From: Cohnella nanjingensis
Lineage (GTDB): Bacteria; Bacillota; Bacilli; Paenibacillales; Paenibacillaceae
Direction of reading: 5' to 3'
DNA: 64,000 bases
NCBI RefSeq assembly: GCF_014212125.1
Contig: NZ_JACJVP010000030.1
Location: forward strand, 62,001-126,000
Shown piece after piece: positions 26,801-36,187 of the stretch. How positions within the stretch are numbered: the stretch's first letter is position 1; each line of letters starts with the position of its first letter. The translations under genes were made by a program, and so were the position numbers. Under the pieces are notes generated by a model. The model searched no databases and was not told the origin of the DNA. It worked only from the letters and a program-made list of their open reading frames with translations.

Positions 26801-28405
26801 TTACTTAAAGCTGTCTTTGTTCTTCTCGTACCAATCCTGCGCCAGCTGCTCGGCTTTGTCTCCGCCCAAGCGCTTCCACTCTTTCCGAATATCCGCTAGC
26901 GCTTGATCCGCGGAATAGCCGCTTTGGGTGACCGTTTTCGCGCGGAGCTCGTCGACCGTTTTCTGGAAGGACGCTTTCAGCTCGTTGATCTCGATAATGT
27001 TCGGCTGATACGGAATATCGCGCCGGAATTTGTTTTTCATGACGGTATTGAGAGAATTCATCTCCAATTGGGCAAGCTGCTGGGACAACGGATCCTGCGC
27101 CGCTTTGATCGGCAGGTCCTCCGGCTTCTCCTCGAGCGGCCTCAAGACGGCATACTCGCTGGCGTACGCCACTTCCTTCTTCACTTTCTCCGCGTCCGTC
27201 TTCTGGGGAATGCCGTTCACCAATTTGTAATGCGTGTCTTCCAGCCCGTAAGTCAGCGGGAACCAGCCTTTATCCATCATCCAGTCTAAATATTGAATGG
27301 CGGCTTTCGGGTTTTTCATCTTCTTGTTGAACGTAACGTAAATGTAGGCAGGCGTCTCCTGATAAGTTCCGTACTTGCCGTATTTGGTGGATACCGGCTC
27401 CAGCGGCACCGGCTTGGCGTTCGGATCGTTCGTCAGCAGGTCCCGGTTCATGGTCGTCGTGTTCCCGCCCCATTGGCACATGCAGATGCCGGCCTTGCCC
27501 GTCGTCCACAGCTGCTTCGCCCTGGAGTTGTCTTTGTCGGTGAAGTACTCCTTGTCGGCCAGCCCGAGCTCATAGATCTTTTTCTCCGTTGCCAACGCGT
27601 CGCCGTATCGGTCGAGCGTCGGTCCGTATTTCATTTGGCCGTCCTCGAGATACCAGTCCACCCAGTCCGTGCCGAACATCGCGGCATATTCGTCGCCCGT
27701 CGTATAGCCGATGACCGGCACGGTGTCCGGTTTTCCGTTGCCATCGGGATCTCCGTCTTTGAAGGCTTGCGCGACCGAGATGAATTCGTCCATCGTTGTA
27801 GGCGCTTTCAAATTCAACTTGTCGAGCCAATCCTGCCGGATCCAAATACCATGGTTTGCGACGGTGCTGATCGTTCTGCGGGTGACCATGGCGTAGATTT
27901 TACCGTCGAAGGTGATATATGGCTTAAGATCGGGATTCTCCTCCAAATATTTCTTGTAAGTCGTGCTGTATTTTTCGATATAATCGTCGATCGGCTGAAT
28001 GACGTCTTGCGTGACCAGATTTCCGATGTAGTTGCGATCATATTCCCAAATCAGATCCGGCGCCTGGTTCGACGCGATCAGAACGTTCAGTTTATCCTGA
28101 GCCTGGTTGCGCGGGACGGGCACGACGCTTAGGTTGATGCCCGATTGTTCGCGGATCCATTTGACCCAGCGGTTATCCTCGTACGTCCCCTCGTCGCTCG
28201 ATACCTGTCCCCGGTCGAACATGGAGATGCTGACGTTCTTGGGCAGCTTGTCGTAGGGATCCCCTTGATCGCCGCCGGTCTGCGATGCGGCGCTTCCGGT
28301 CTCGGTTGCTTCGCCTCCGGCGCCCGAACAGCCGGAGAGAAGGATAACTGCCGCCAAGAACCCCATCCAGATCGAAGCCGTCCGCTTTTTCTTTGCCATA
28401 TACAT
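26801..28405 (-). CDS. Extracellular sugar-binding lipoprotein (YtcQ/LplA-like)
   Basis: 534 residues. Signal peptide with lipobox LLSGC (Cys about 27) followed by a Gly/Ser/Thr-rich tether, then a type 1 extracellular solute-binding domain. Large size (over 500 residues) and features such as NWRWVKWIREQSGINL-like start and the late GLEDTHYKLVNGIPQKTD are typical of the YtcQ/LplA group that binds oligosaccharides. GGAGG lies 6 bases before the start. It delivers substrate to the two permeases encoded just upstream; no ATPase gene is in the locus, as usual for this group, which borrows MsmX. Confidence 0.92.
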   Translation of the reverse strand: MYMAKKKRTASIWMGFLAAVILLSGCSGAGGEATETGSAASQTGGDQGDPYDKLPKNVSISMFDRGQVSSDEGTYEDNRWVKWIREQSGINLSVVPVPRNQAQDKLNVLIASNQAPDLIWEYDRNYIGNLVTQDVIQPIDDYIEKYSTTYKKYLEENPDLKPYITFDGKIYAMVTRRTISTVANHGIWIRQDWLDKLNLKAPTTMDEFISVAQAFKDGDPDGNGKPDTVPVIGYTTGDEYAAMFGTDWVDWYLEDGQMKYGPTLDRYGDALATEKKIYELGLADKEYFTDKDNSRAKQLWTTGKAGICMCQWGGNTTTMNRDLLTNDPNAKPVPLEPVSTKYGKYGTYQETPAYIYVTFNKKMKNPKAAIQYLDWMMDKGWFPLTYGLEDTHYKLVNGIPQKTDAEKVKKEVAYASEYAVLRPLEEKPEDLPIKAAQDPLSQQLAQLEMNSLNTVMKNKFRRDIPYQPNIIEINELKASFQKTVDELRAKTVTQSGYSADQALADIRKEWKRLGGDKAEQLAQDWYEKNKDSFK

Positions 28406-28472
28406 GTGACTCCTCCTTATTTCACCTTAATGGAATTGCCGATCGATAACAATAGCGCATGGCGCCAACGGC

Positions 28473-29345
28473 CTACCCTTTGACCGATCCCATCAGAACG
28501 CCTTTGACGAAATGTTTCTGCAGAAACGGATAAACGCAGAGAATAGGCAATATCGCGATAACGATCGAAGCGGCGCGGATCCCTTCGGGCGTGATCGTCG
28601 CTTCCGAGACGCCTTCCCCGTTCGTCGTCCGGAGCAGCTCCGAGCCGACGTTCTGCAGCATCTGATAAAGCTTGACCGTAAGGGACAGCTTGTCTGTGCT
28701 CTTGATGTAGATCAGAACGTTAAAGTAGGAATTCCACCAGCCGACGGCATAGAACAACGTCAAAGCCGCGATGACGGGCATCGACAACGGAAGGACGATC
28801 TTCCACAAGATCGTCAAGTCCTTGGCCCCGTCGATCGAAGCGGATTCTTCCAGTTCTTCCGGCAACCCTTCGAAAAACGACTTCATGACGAACATATTGT
28901 AGGCGCTAACGAGCGCGGGCAGCCAAAGCCCCCAATACGAGTCGATCAACCCGAGCCCGCCGACCAGCAAGAAGTTCGGGATAAGCCCCCCTCCGAAAAG
29001 CATCGTGAACAGGACGGCCATCAGCATCGCATTCCGTCCCCGCAAGCGCCGCTTCGATAGGGGATAAGCGGCCAGCACGGTGAAAAGCATGTTCAATGCC
29101 GTGCCGACGCCCGTTATGACGACCGTGTTTTTCATCGCGACGGCGAGCTGTCCGTCTTCGATGAGGTTACGGTAAGCGCTCCAGTTGAACTCGACGGGCC
29201 ATACGGAAACTGCGCCCGCGTTGATGGCGGCGCTGCTGCTGAAAGAAACCGCGAGCACGTTGACGAACGGAAACAAAGTGGCGCAGGCAAAGCAAGCGAG
29301 CAGTATGGCGTTAATCCAGCGGAAAATCCCGGATGATCGGATCAT
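28473..29345 (-). CDS. Carbohydrate ABC transporter permease (LplC/YtcP-like)
   Basis: 290 residues, six helices. The permease coupling loop EAA motif reads LEESASIDGAKDLTILWKIVLPLSMPVI. The ending FVKGVLMGSVKG is the characteristic C-terminus of this subfamily. Partner of the permease encoded one base upstream; together they form the membrane channel of the importer. Confidence 0.93.
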   Translation of the reverse strand: MIRSSGIFRWINAILLACFACATLFPFVNVLAVSFSSSAAINAGAVSVWPVEFNWSAYRNLIEDGQLAVAMKNTVVITGVGTALNMLFTVLAAYPLSKRRLRGRNAMLMAVLFTMLFGGGLIPNFLLVGGLGLIDSYWGLWLPALVSAYNMFVMKSFFEGLPEELEESASIDGAKDLTILWKIVLPLSMPVIAALTLFYAVGWWNSYFNVLIYIKSTDKLSLTVKLYQMLQNVGSELLRTTNGEGVSEATITPEGIRAASIVIAILPILCVYPFLQKHFVKGVLMGSVKG

Positions 29346-29346
29346 C

Positions 29347-30315
29347 TTACCATAACCCCCGTTCTCCCATGGCCCGGATCAGCCGGTTGACCGCCACCAC
29401 GAGCAACAGGGACACGACCGACTGAAACAGGCCGAGCGCGGTCGTATAGCTGTATTGAAGCCCGACGATCCCCCTGTCGTATACGTATGTGCTGATGACT
29501 TCGGAAACGCTTCCGACGGCGGAGTTTTGGAGCGCGTATACTTGCTCGAAGCCGACGTCCATCATGCGTCCCATATGCAGGACGAGCAGGATCGCGACCG
29601 TGCCGCGGATGCCCGGCAGCGTCACGTGCCAGATTTGCCTCCACTTTCCCGCACCGTCGATCGCGGCCGCCTCGTACAGCTGGGGATTGACCGACGCCAT
29701 CGCGGCGAGATACAGGATCGTGCCGAATCCCGCTTCTCGCCAGATGCTCGAACCGATGAACACGACCGGCCACCAGATCGTGCTGGCCATGAAGTAGACC
29801 GGTTCGATGCCCAGCAGCTTCAGAACCGCGTTAACCACGCCGGTACTGGGCGACAGCAGTGCGATGACGATGCTCCCGAGCACGATCCACGACATGAAAT
29901 GCGGAATGTACAACAGGTTTTGGAGGATCCTCTTGTAACGCTCCGACCGAAGCTCGTTCAGCATCAAAGCGAGAACGATCGGCACCGGAAAAGCGAACGC
30001 CAAGCCGTACACGTTCAGGAGCAGCGTATTTCTGAGAATCTCCGGGAAGTCGAGGCTCGTGAACAGCTTCCGGAACTGGTCGAGACCTACCCATGGACTG
30101 CCCCATATTCCCTCGGAAAGCCGGTAGTTCTTGAATGCCATGACTTCGCCGAACAACGGCGCGTATTTGAAAATGGCAAAATAGAGCGCAACCGGGACGA
30201 GCATCAGATACAAATACTTGTCCCTGCCCCAACTTCTCCGCTTATGCGGCTTGCAAACCGCAGCCTCGGCCTTGGACGGGGCGACGCCTGCGAGCGGATC
30301 GGCCGGCAAAGCCAT
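29347..30315 (-). CDS. Carbohydrate ABC transporter permease (LplB/YteP-like)
   Basis: 322 residues with a basic N-terminal tail and six helices. The family pattern YLMLVPVALYFAIFKYAPLFGEVMAFKNY opens the protein, and the EAA loop reads YEAAAIDGAGKWRQIWHVTLPGI. First gene of the permease-permease-binding protein-regulator block; GGAGGG precedes the start. Confidence 0.93.
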   Translation of the reverse strand: MALPADPLAGVAPSKAEAAVCKPHKRRSWGRDKYLYLMLVPVALYFAIFKYAPLFGEVMAFKNYRLSEGIWGSPWVGLDQFRKLFTSLDFPEILRNTLLLNVYGLAFAFPVPIVLALMLNELRSERYKRILQNLLYIPHFMSWIVLGSIVIALLSPSTGVVNAVLKLLGIEPVYFMASTIWWPVVFIGSSIWREAGFGTILYLAAMASVNPQLYEAAAIDGAGKWRQIWHVTLPGIRGTVAILLVLHMGRMMDVGFEQVYALQNSAVGSVSEVISTYVYDRGIVGLQYSYTTALGLFQSVVSLLLVVAVNRLIRAMGERGLW

Positions 30316-30429
30316 AGTCTCCCTCCTTTCGGTATCGTCGTCTTCATGATGATCGGCGTTGCGCCGACTTCTTGAAGGTATCAGACGCCGTTGGGAAACC
30401 CTATCTTCATTTTTTTGGAATCCACACCT

Positions 30430-31533
30430 TTATTCGTTGCGAGCGGCATTCTTTATTTCGGCGGCCCTCTTTTTTTGCATGGCGCCCTCCGTCTTCGATT
30501 CCAAACAGCTGCTCAGAAGCATAAGCGTCAGTCCTTGGCCGTACTGCGTCGGATGGCACGGAACGCGAACGTACGCTTCGACCGATGCCAGCACGGGCGT
30601 CCCGCTCGAGACGCCGAGCACTTCGCCGTCTTCAGCGATGAGGCCGAGTACGGCATGCAGGGCGCAGTCGGCGGCTGTCTGCATGGCGGCGTCCAACAGT
30701 TGCTCGCGAATGCCGCGCATGATCCCGCATGCGATGCCTGCGCTTCCGGACGTCTCGCGATAAAAGTCCGGACGGTCCAAAACGGTGCTCCATAACCCGT
30801 CGTCGTTTTGGCAGCGGACCAGCCCTTCCATCATCCGCGCATACCGTTCGGACAGCTCTGCCGGAACCGCCGTCAGCCCGCGGATCTCTGCCGCGATCTC
30901 AGGCACGCCTACCGCGATCCAGGCGTTCGCCCGCGTCCAGCGCGCCGCCGACATATGATGGCCGGCGATGCAGTTCCAACCGTGGAACAAGACGCTCGTA
31001 TCTTCATCCTGCAGCAGCCTCAGATGGAGGAGCGTTTGATCGATCGCTTCGGCGGCGTAAGTCTCGTTGCCGGTCAGCTTTGCCGTCCGGGCCAGAAACA
31101 GCACCGCCATGAACACGGTGTCCGCCCAGACCTGTTCGGGAAACGCGGCATCTTCCGTCACCGTGTGCTCGAACGCCCGTTCCCGCGTCCGCGGCGCCTC
31201 CCGCAGCAGCCATTCGGCGATGCGGACCGACACGTCCGCGTAATAGGGATCCTCCGTTAGCCGGTGCAGATCGGCGTAGATCGCGAAAGGCGCGATTGCG
31301 TTGATCGTTTTCGCCGACTCCGACTTCTCTCGGTTTTTCTTCTCCCAATCGACTAGGAATTCAAGCACGTCATGCCGCTTGGACTTCGCGCCGTAGTCCG
31401 CGATCGCCGCGACGCCGACGCCCGGAGCCCAATCCCACACGTTCAGATCGAGTCCCCAACGGCCCGAATGGTCTCTCTTCATATACGCATACACGTTTGA
31501 CGCCTTATCCCGTACATCCATCCCCATTCTCAT
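30430..31533 (-). CDS. GH105 unsaturated glucuronyl/galacturonyl hydrolase (YteR-like)
   Basis: 367 residues, no signal peptide, so it acts inside the cell. An (alpha/alpha)6 barrel with the family motifs WADTVFMAVLFLAR (its Asp corresponds to the general acid of YteR), HGWNCIAGHHMSAARWTRANAW, and ETSGSAGIACGI. Enzymes of this family remove the 4,5-unsaturated uronate that lyases leave on rhamnogalacturonan or related oligosaccharides. It lies upstream of the permeases on the same strand (114-base gap). ATG 31527, ten bases after GGGGAGG, is a slightly better placed start than 31533. Confidence 0.9.
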   Translation of the reverse strand: MRMGMDVRDKASNVYAYMKRDHSGRWGLDLNVWDWAPGVGVAAIADYGAKSKRHDVLEFLVDWEKKNREKSESAKTINAIAPFAIYADLHRLTEDPYYADVSVRIAEWLLREAPRTRERAFEHTVTEDAAFPEQVWADTVFMAVLFLARTAKLTGNETYAAEAIDQTLLHLRLLQDEDTSVLFHGWNCIAGHHMSAARWTRANAWIAVGVPEIAAEIRGLTAVPAELSERYARMMEGLVRCQNDDGLWSTVLDRPDFYRETSGSAGIACGIMRGIREQLLDAAMQTAADCALHAVLGLIAEDGEVLGVSSGTPVLASVEAYVRVPCHPTQYGQGLTLMLLSSCLESKTEGAMQKKRAAEIKNAARNE

Positions 31534-31702
31534 TCATCCTCCCCGACACTCTGTTTGAACGACTCCACTATAATCGATACGAACCAACAAAAGATGGGGA
31601 TTCCTCTTGAAAAAACCGGGGAAACGTCCTACCGAACTTCTTTACGATAGCGTCGTCAGACGTTACGATAGGATAAAACGATGGCGTAGGAGGATAGCCG
31701 GC

Positions 31703-32599
31703 ATGCCTGCAAGCCGTTCAGCCGATCACGCGTCATTCGCGATCGATGACAGCACCAACCGGATACTACGGGATTATCCTCTGCTTTGTTCGCGGAGGAT
31801 CACGCTTCCCGGGCAAAAAATGCACGCGCACGACGGATACGAATTCTACTTCTGTCTGCAAGGCTCGGGTTCCTATTGGGTAGGCGACATCGTCTACCCG
31901 CTGGAAGCCGGCACCCTGACGGTCATCCGTCCGCGCACTCTGCACGTTCCGAAGATGCCCGCCCGCGATCCGCTCGAGCGTTACGTGCTTGCGGTCGGCG
32001 AAGCCTATATGGACGAACTGGCGTCGAACGTGCCGCAGTTCGCGGAATGTTTGTCTTGCGTGGTTATACCGGGCGCGCCTTCATCGCAATGGCATTTGCC
32101 GCCGTCCCTGCTCGCCGAGGCGGAAACCGCGCTGACCGCCATCGAAGGCGAGCTGCGCGACCGCGGCGCCTTTTTCGGAATGTCCGCGCGGCAATGGCTG
32201 ATCCGTTTGTTCGTATCGCTCGCGCGCGGCAGTCTGTCGGCGAAGCCCGAAACGGAGGGCGATGCGTCCGCGATCCCGGTCGTTCAACGAGCACTGCGAT
32301 ATATCGCGGACCATTACCGGGAACCGATCGAGGCGGAAACGCTGTGCGAGAGGTTCCACCTGTCGCGTTCCCAACTGTTTATCCGGTTCAAGGAAGCGAC
32401 AGGTTATTCGATCCGACAGTTCCTCATTCATTACCGAATGGAAAAAGCGAAAGAATTGCTGCTGCGACGAGTCGACCTATCCGTTACGCTGATCGCAGAG
32501 CAATGCGGATTCGGCGACGAATCGCATTTTCACCACATGTTCAAGCGGCACTGCGGCGTAACCCCAAGGCAATACCGGATGCGACATCGTTCAAGGTGA
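31703..32599 (+). CDS. AraC-family regulator with cupin domain
   Basis: 298 residues from ATG 31703, chosen for AGGAGG nine bases upstream. An N-terminal cupin-like sugar-binding domain (about 30-150; MHAHDGYEFYFCLQGSGSYWVGD) is followed by a C-terminal AraC double helix-turn-helix (about 195-295; AETLCERFHLSRSQLFIRFKEATG and VTLIAEQCGFGDESHFHHMFKRHCG). Divergent from the GH105 gene across 169 bases, so it probably controls that gene and perhaps the importer, giving the locus two AraC-type regulators. Confidence 0.88.
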   Translation: MPASRSADHASFAIDDSTNRILRDYPLLCSRRITLPGQKMHAHDGYEFYFCLQGSGSYWVGDIVYPLEAGTLTVIRPRTLHVPKMPARDPLERYVLAVGEAYMDELASNVPQFAECLSCVVIPGAPSSQWHLPPSLLAEAETALTAIEGELRDRGAFFGMSARQWLIRLFVSLARGSLSAKPETEGDASAIPVVQRALRYIADHYREPIEAETLCERFHLSRSQLFIRFKEATGYSIRQFLIHYRMEKAKELLLRRVDLSVTLIAEQCGFGDESHFHHMFKRHCGVTPRQYRMRHRSR

Positions 32600-32608
32600 C
32601 CGGGCCGC

Positions 32609-32650
32609 AAAAAAAATCTGCTCCGTGCGCAAAGCGCATCGGAGCAGATT
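32609..32650 (-). terminator. Terminator of the gluconate operon
   Basis: On the minus strand AATCTGCTCCG...CGGAGCAGATT with an inner TGCGC/GCGCA helix ends in a run of eight T. It can end the transcript containing the monooxygenase gene; on the plus strand no T run follows. Confidence 0.85.
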
Positions 32651-32681
32651 CGGTTCCGTGCCATAAAACGTTGAGCGCCGA

Positions 32682-33038
32682 TTACAGAGAAAAGAGGACC
32701 TCATGCACGCTGAGCTTCGCGCCGAGCATGACGCTCGAGCCTTGCGGCGCAGTGCCGCCAGGCTGGCCGGCGCTGCCCGGATGAGCGCCGCCTTGCGCGC
32801 CCGAAGGACGGGCGTGCGCTTGCTTGAAAGCGTCGCTGTTCACCCAGGCGTCGAACGCTTCGCGTGACTCCCAGGTGGTGCATACTTTCAACTCGTCATA
32901 GCCTTCCTCCTGCGACTTCAGCAGCTCCATACGAACGAAGCCCGGCGCCTGATGCACGCCTTTGGGATTCTTGAACCGTTCCGCAACCGCGTCCACATGA
33001 CCCGATTGGATCTTAATCGTGTTCGTTGCCACGATCAT
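32682..33038 (-). CDS. IsdG/HmoA-like heme-degrading or antibiotic biosynthesis monooxygenase
   Basis: 118 residues. A ferredoxin-like ABM domain: MIVATNTIKIQSGHVDAVAERF, a central PGFVRMELLKS, and CTTWESREAFDAWVNSDAFKQAH, then the last strand HEVLFSL. The Asn, Trp and His positions used by heme-degrading members are present. Residues about 77-103 form an unusual Pro/Gly/Ser/Ala-rich loop between the penultimate helix and the last strand. ATG 33038 follows AAGGAGG by 8 bases; the longer frame upstream is a shadow of gntK. It lies 25 bases after gntK, apparently in the same transcript, with no obvious metabolic link. Confidence 0.85.
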   Translation of the reverse strand: MIVATNTIKIQSGHVDAVAERFKNPKGVHQAPGFVRMELLKSQEEGYDELKVCTTWESREAFDAWVNSDAFKQAHARPSGAQGGAHPGSAGQPGGTAPQGSSVMLGAKLSVHEVLFSL

Positions 33039-33063
33039 GCCTATCGCCTCCTTGTCTAATCTC

Positions 33064-34602
33064 TTACTGATTAAACAACTTCTCCTGAAATTTCGCAAGG
33101 CTCTCGTATTCTTCTTCCATCTTGCGGGCGATCCGCACGAAGATCGGCAGTAACTCCCGATAGACCGCGGCCGCTTCCGGTTCGGGGGCATGCTCGTGGG
33201 TCGTCCCGACCATGCGGGACACGGCCGAGAGCGAATCGGCCTTGCCGTAAGCGTAAAGACCGAGCACGGCGGCGCCGAGACAGGAGCTCTCGATGCTCTC
33301 CGGCACGACGACGTTCTGATTGAAGATATCGGCCATCATTTGGCGCCATAGCGGCGATCGGGCGAATCCTCCCGTGGCTTTAATCGTACGAGGCACGCCG
33401 ATCGTCTCCTGCATGGCAAGCAATACCGTATATAAATTATAGATGACGCCTTCGAGCACAGCGCGAATCATATGCTCCTTGCGGTGATGGAGCGTCAGGC
33501 CGAAGAAGGAGCCCCTCGCGTCCGGATTCCAAAGCGGCGCTCGTTCCCCCGTCAGATACGGATGGAACAGAAGCCCCTCCGCTCCCGGACGCACCCGCTC
33601 CGCGATCCTGGTCAGCACGTCGTACGCGCTAATGCCCAGGCGTTTGGCGGTCTCGACTTCGGGAGCGGCGAATTCATCTCGGACCCAGCGGAAAATGACG
33701 CCTCCGTTGTTGACCGGGCCGCCGATGACCCAATGCCGCTCGGTGAGCGCGTAGCAGAAATAGCGCCCCTTCGGGTCCGTGACCGGCTTGTCGATCACCG
33801 TGCGGATCGCTCCGCTCGTGCCGATCGTGACGGCGACGATACCCGGATCGATCGCGTCGACGCCCAGGTTCGACAAGACGCCGTCGCTGGCGCCGACGAC
33901 GAAAGGCGTCGAGGGCAGGAGTTCCATCTCCTGCGCATACGCCGCTTTCAATCCGGTGAGCCGATAGGTGGTCGGCACGAGCTCGGAGAGCTTCTCTCTG
34001 GCGACGCCGGCCATTCGCAGCGCTTCTTCGTCCCACTCCAGGGCGTTCAAGTTCAAGAGACCCGTGCAGGAAGCGATCGAATGATCGACGACGAACGTGC
34101 CGAACAGCTTCGCCAACACATATTCCTTGATCGAGACGAACTTAGCCGCCTTCTCGCAGAGCTCGGGCTTTTCCTCATGCAACCACATCAGCTTGGTCAA
34201 GGGGGACATCGGATGGATCGGCGTGCCGGTCCGCGAATAGACCGCTTGCCCTGCCGGATCCCGCCTCAGCCGCTTGGCGATGTCCGCGCTGCGGTTATCC
34301 GCCCAGGTGAGGCTGTTCATGAGCGCTTTGCCGTCGGCATCCACCGGGATGACGCTGTGCATCGCCGAGCTGCAGGATACGAACAGGATCCGTTCGGGAG
34401 GAATCTCTCCCTGGCGCACGACGCGCTTCACGGCGGCAAGGACGGCCGCGAAAATCTGTTCCGGATCCTGCTCGGCGACGGATGGCGTAGGGGTAAAGAG
34501 CGGATATTCCTCGTTCGCGACAGCCACGACTACGCCGCTCTCCTCGAAAAGGACGGCTTTGGTGCTGGTCGTGCCGATATCGATGCCAATCATGTAATCC
34601 AT
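33064..34602 (-). CDS. gntK: Gluconokinase (FGGY family)
   Basis: 512 residues, the length of B. subtilis GntK. Phosphorylates gluconate to 6-phosphogluconate with ATP. The N-terminal ATP-binding motif MIGIDIGTTSTKAVLF, the FGGY signatures and the C-terminal ATGGFARSPLWRQMMADI are intact. It follows gntP by 24 bases in the order gntR-gntP-gntK. A GntR operator lies in front of gntP. Its product is the substrate of the Gnd encoded at 55868-57301. Confidence 0.95.
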   Translation of the reverse strand: MDYMIGIDIGTTSTKAVLFEESGVVVAVANEEYPLFTPTPSVAEQDPEQIFAAVLAAVKRVVRQGEIPPERILFVSCSSAMHSVIPVDADGKALMNSLTWADNRSADIAKRLRRDPAGQAVYSRTGTPIHPMSPLTKLMWLHEEKPELCEKAAKFVSIKEYVLAKLFGTFVVDHSIASCTGLLNLNALEWDEEALRMAGVAREKLSELVPTTYRLTGLKAAYAQEMELLPSTPFVVGASDGVLSNLGVDAIDPGIVAVTIGTSGAIRTVIDKPVTDPKGRYFCYALTERHWVIGGPVNNGGVIFRWVRDEFAAPEVETAKRLGISAYDVLTRIAERVRPGAEGLLFHPYLTGERAPLWNPDARGSFFGLTLHHRKEHMIRAVLEGVIYNLYTVLLAMQETIGVPRTIKATGGFARSPLWRQMMADIFNQNVVVPESIESSCLGAAVLGLYAYGKADSLSAVSRMVGTTHEHAPEPEAAAVYRELLPIFVRIARKMEEEYESLAKFQEKLFNQ

Positions 34603-34626
34603 GGAAATGCGACACCTACCTTTAGC

Positions 34627-35988
34627 TTAAACAAACATACTTGCGATGAAGATGAAGACGAGACCGATGACGGACAGCAGCGTCTCCATGACCGTCCACG
34701 TCTTCAGCGTCTGCGGGACCGTCATGTTGAAAAATTCCTTGACCATCCAAAAACCGGCGTCGTTCACGTGCGACAGCACGAGCGAGCCCGCGCCGGTCGC
34801 AAGAACGACCAGCTCCACATTGGCTCCCACCGTCTGCGCCAGCACCGGTGCGACGATCCCCGCCGACGTCGTCATCGCGACGGTCGCGGAGCCGGTCGCG
34901 ACGCGGATCAACGCGGCGACGAACCAAGCGAACAAAATAATGTTGACGTGGGCGCTCGTCGCGACATCGGCGATCGCCTGACCGACGCCGCTGTCGATCA
35001 GCACTTGCTTGAACGCGCCGCCTCCGCCGATGATAAGCACGATGGTCGCGATCGGAGCGAGGCATTCCGACGTGAACTTGGATAGCTCGTCTTTGGTGAA
35101 GCCTCTGGCGTAGCCTAACGAGAACAAAGCAAACACGACCGAGATGAGCAAAGCGATAATCTCGTGGCCGATAAATTCGGCAAAGCGCGTGAAACCGCTC
35201 GCCGCGTCCGGATCGACGATCGTCGCGATCGAACCGATCAACATTAGAATAACAGGCAGCAGGATCGTGAACAACGTGATGCCGAACCCCGGCAGCTTTC
35301 GCTCTTCTTTGACCGCGAACTGTTCCATCAGTTCGGCGGAAGGCTCGACCGCGATGCGTTTGCCGATCCATTTGCCGAAAAGCGGACCTGCGATGATGGC
35401 CGTCGGCAGTCCGATCACGAGCGACCACAGAATCGTCTTGCCCAGATTCGCTTGATAGGCGTCGATGGCGATCATCGGCGCCGGATGCGGCGGCACGAGG
35501 CCGTGCACCGTAGACAGACCGGCCAGGATCGGAATGCCGATCTGCAGCATCGGCATCTTCGTCTTGCGCGCCACGATGAAGACGATGGGAATCAACAGAA
35601 TGACCCCCACCTCGAAGAAGACCGGAATCCCGACGAGAAAGCCGACGATCATCATCGCCCAGTGGACGCGTTTCTCCCCGAATCGGTCGATTAGCGTCGT
35701 CGCGATCCGCTCGGCCCCGCCGGACTCGGCCATCATCTTGCCTAGCATCGTCCCGAGACCGATGACGATCGCGATCGTGCCGAGCGTCCCGCCCAGCCCT
35801 TTGGTGATGGACTTGATCGTGTCTTCCGGCGCCATGCCGGCGAGCAGCCCGAGCATGATGCTGGCAAGCAGCAGCGTGACGAACGGATTCCATTTGAACT
35901 TCGAGATCAACACGATGAGGAATGCGATCGAGACGACCGTCCACAACATCAGCGTTGCCGTATGGCTTAAACCAAAAATCGTGCTCAT
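34627..35988 (-). CDS. gntP: Gluconate:H+ symporter
   Basis: 453 residues, about 12-14 helices of the GntP family (FKWNPFVTLLLASIMLGLLAGM near the start; GYARGFTKDELSKFTSECLAPIA and GSATVAMTTSAGIVAP later). Imports gluconate with protons. ATG 35988 is chosen for AGGAGG six bases upstream. The promoter region contains a GntR operator between 36064 and 36081. Confidence 0.95.
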   Translation of the reverse strand: MSTIFGLSHTATLMLWTVVSIAFLIVLISKFKWNPFVTLLLASIMLGLLAGMAPEDTIKSITKGLGGTLGTIAIVIGLGTMLGKMMAESGGAERIATTLIDRFGEKRVHWAMMIVGFLVGIPVFFEVGVILLIPIVFIVARKTKMPMLQIGIPILAGLSTVHGLVPPHPAPMIAIDAYQANLGKTILWSLVIGLPTAIIAGPLFGKWIGKRIAVEPSAELMEQFAVKEERKLPGFGITLFTILLPVILMLIGSIATIVDPDAASGFTRFAEFIGHEIIALLISVVFALFSLGYARGFTKDELSKFTSECLAPIATIVLIIGGGGAFKQVLIDSGVGQAIADVATSAHVNIILFAWFVAALIRVATGSATVAMTTSAGIVAPVLAQTVGANVELVVLATGAGSLVLSHVNDAGFWMVKEFFNMTVPQTLKTWTVMETLLSVIGLVFIFIASMFV

Positions 35989-36063
35989 GATGTCCCTCCT
36001 GATGGAAAAGCTTCTCATGTATGGCTGGGCATAGTGTGACCCTAACCGGCCAAAGTTAATATT

Positions 36064-36081
36064 GTATACTTGTCGACAAGT
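36064..36081. promoter_or_regulatory. GntR operator upstream of gntP
   Basis: GTATACTTGTCGACAAGT contains the perfect 14-bp palindrome ACTTGTCGACAAGT. The known B. subtilis GntR site is ATACTTGTATACAAGTAT, which differs mainly in the central bases. It adjoins a TACAAT -10-like hexamer on the minus strand. Confidence 0.85.
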
Positions 36082-36094
36082 TAATCGAGGTACA

Positions 36095-36117
36095 GCTTGC
36101 TTACAAGCTAAGCAAGC
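36095..36117. other. Hairpin-forming inverted repeat between gntR and gntP
   Basis: GCTTGCTT-N7-AAGCAAGC is a perfect 8-bp dyad with no T run, located between the gntR stop and the gntP operator. It may weaken read-through or bind a regulator; no role can be assigned. Confidence 0.4.
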
Positions 36118-36187
36118 GTGTGCAGCTTAAAGTTGAGCGAACTTGTGCAGCAGTATGCATCGCAGTTTGGACGAACTTCCCCAGCGC

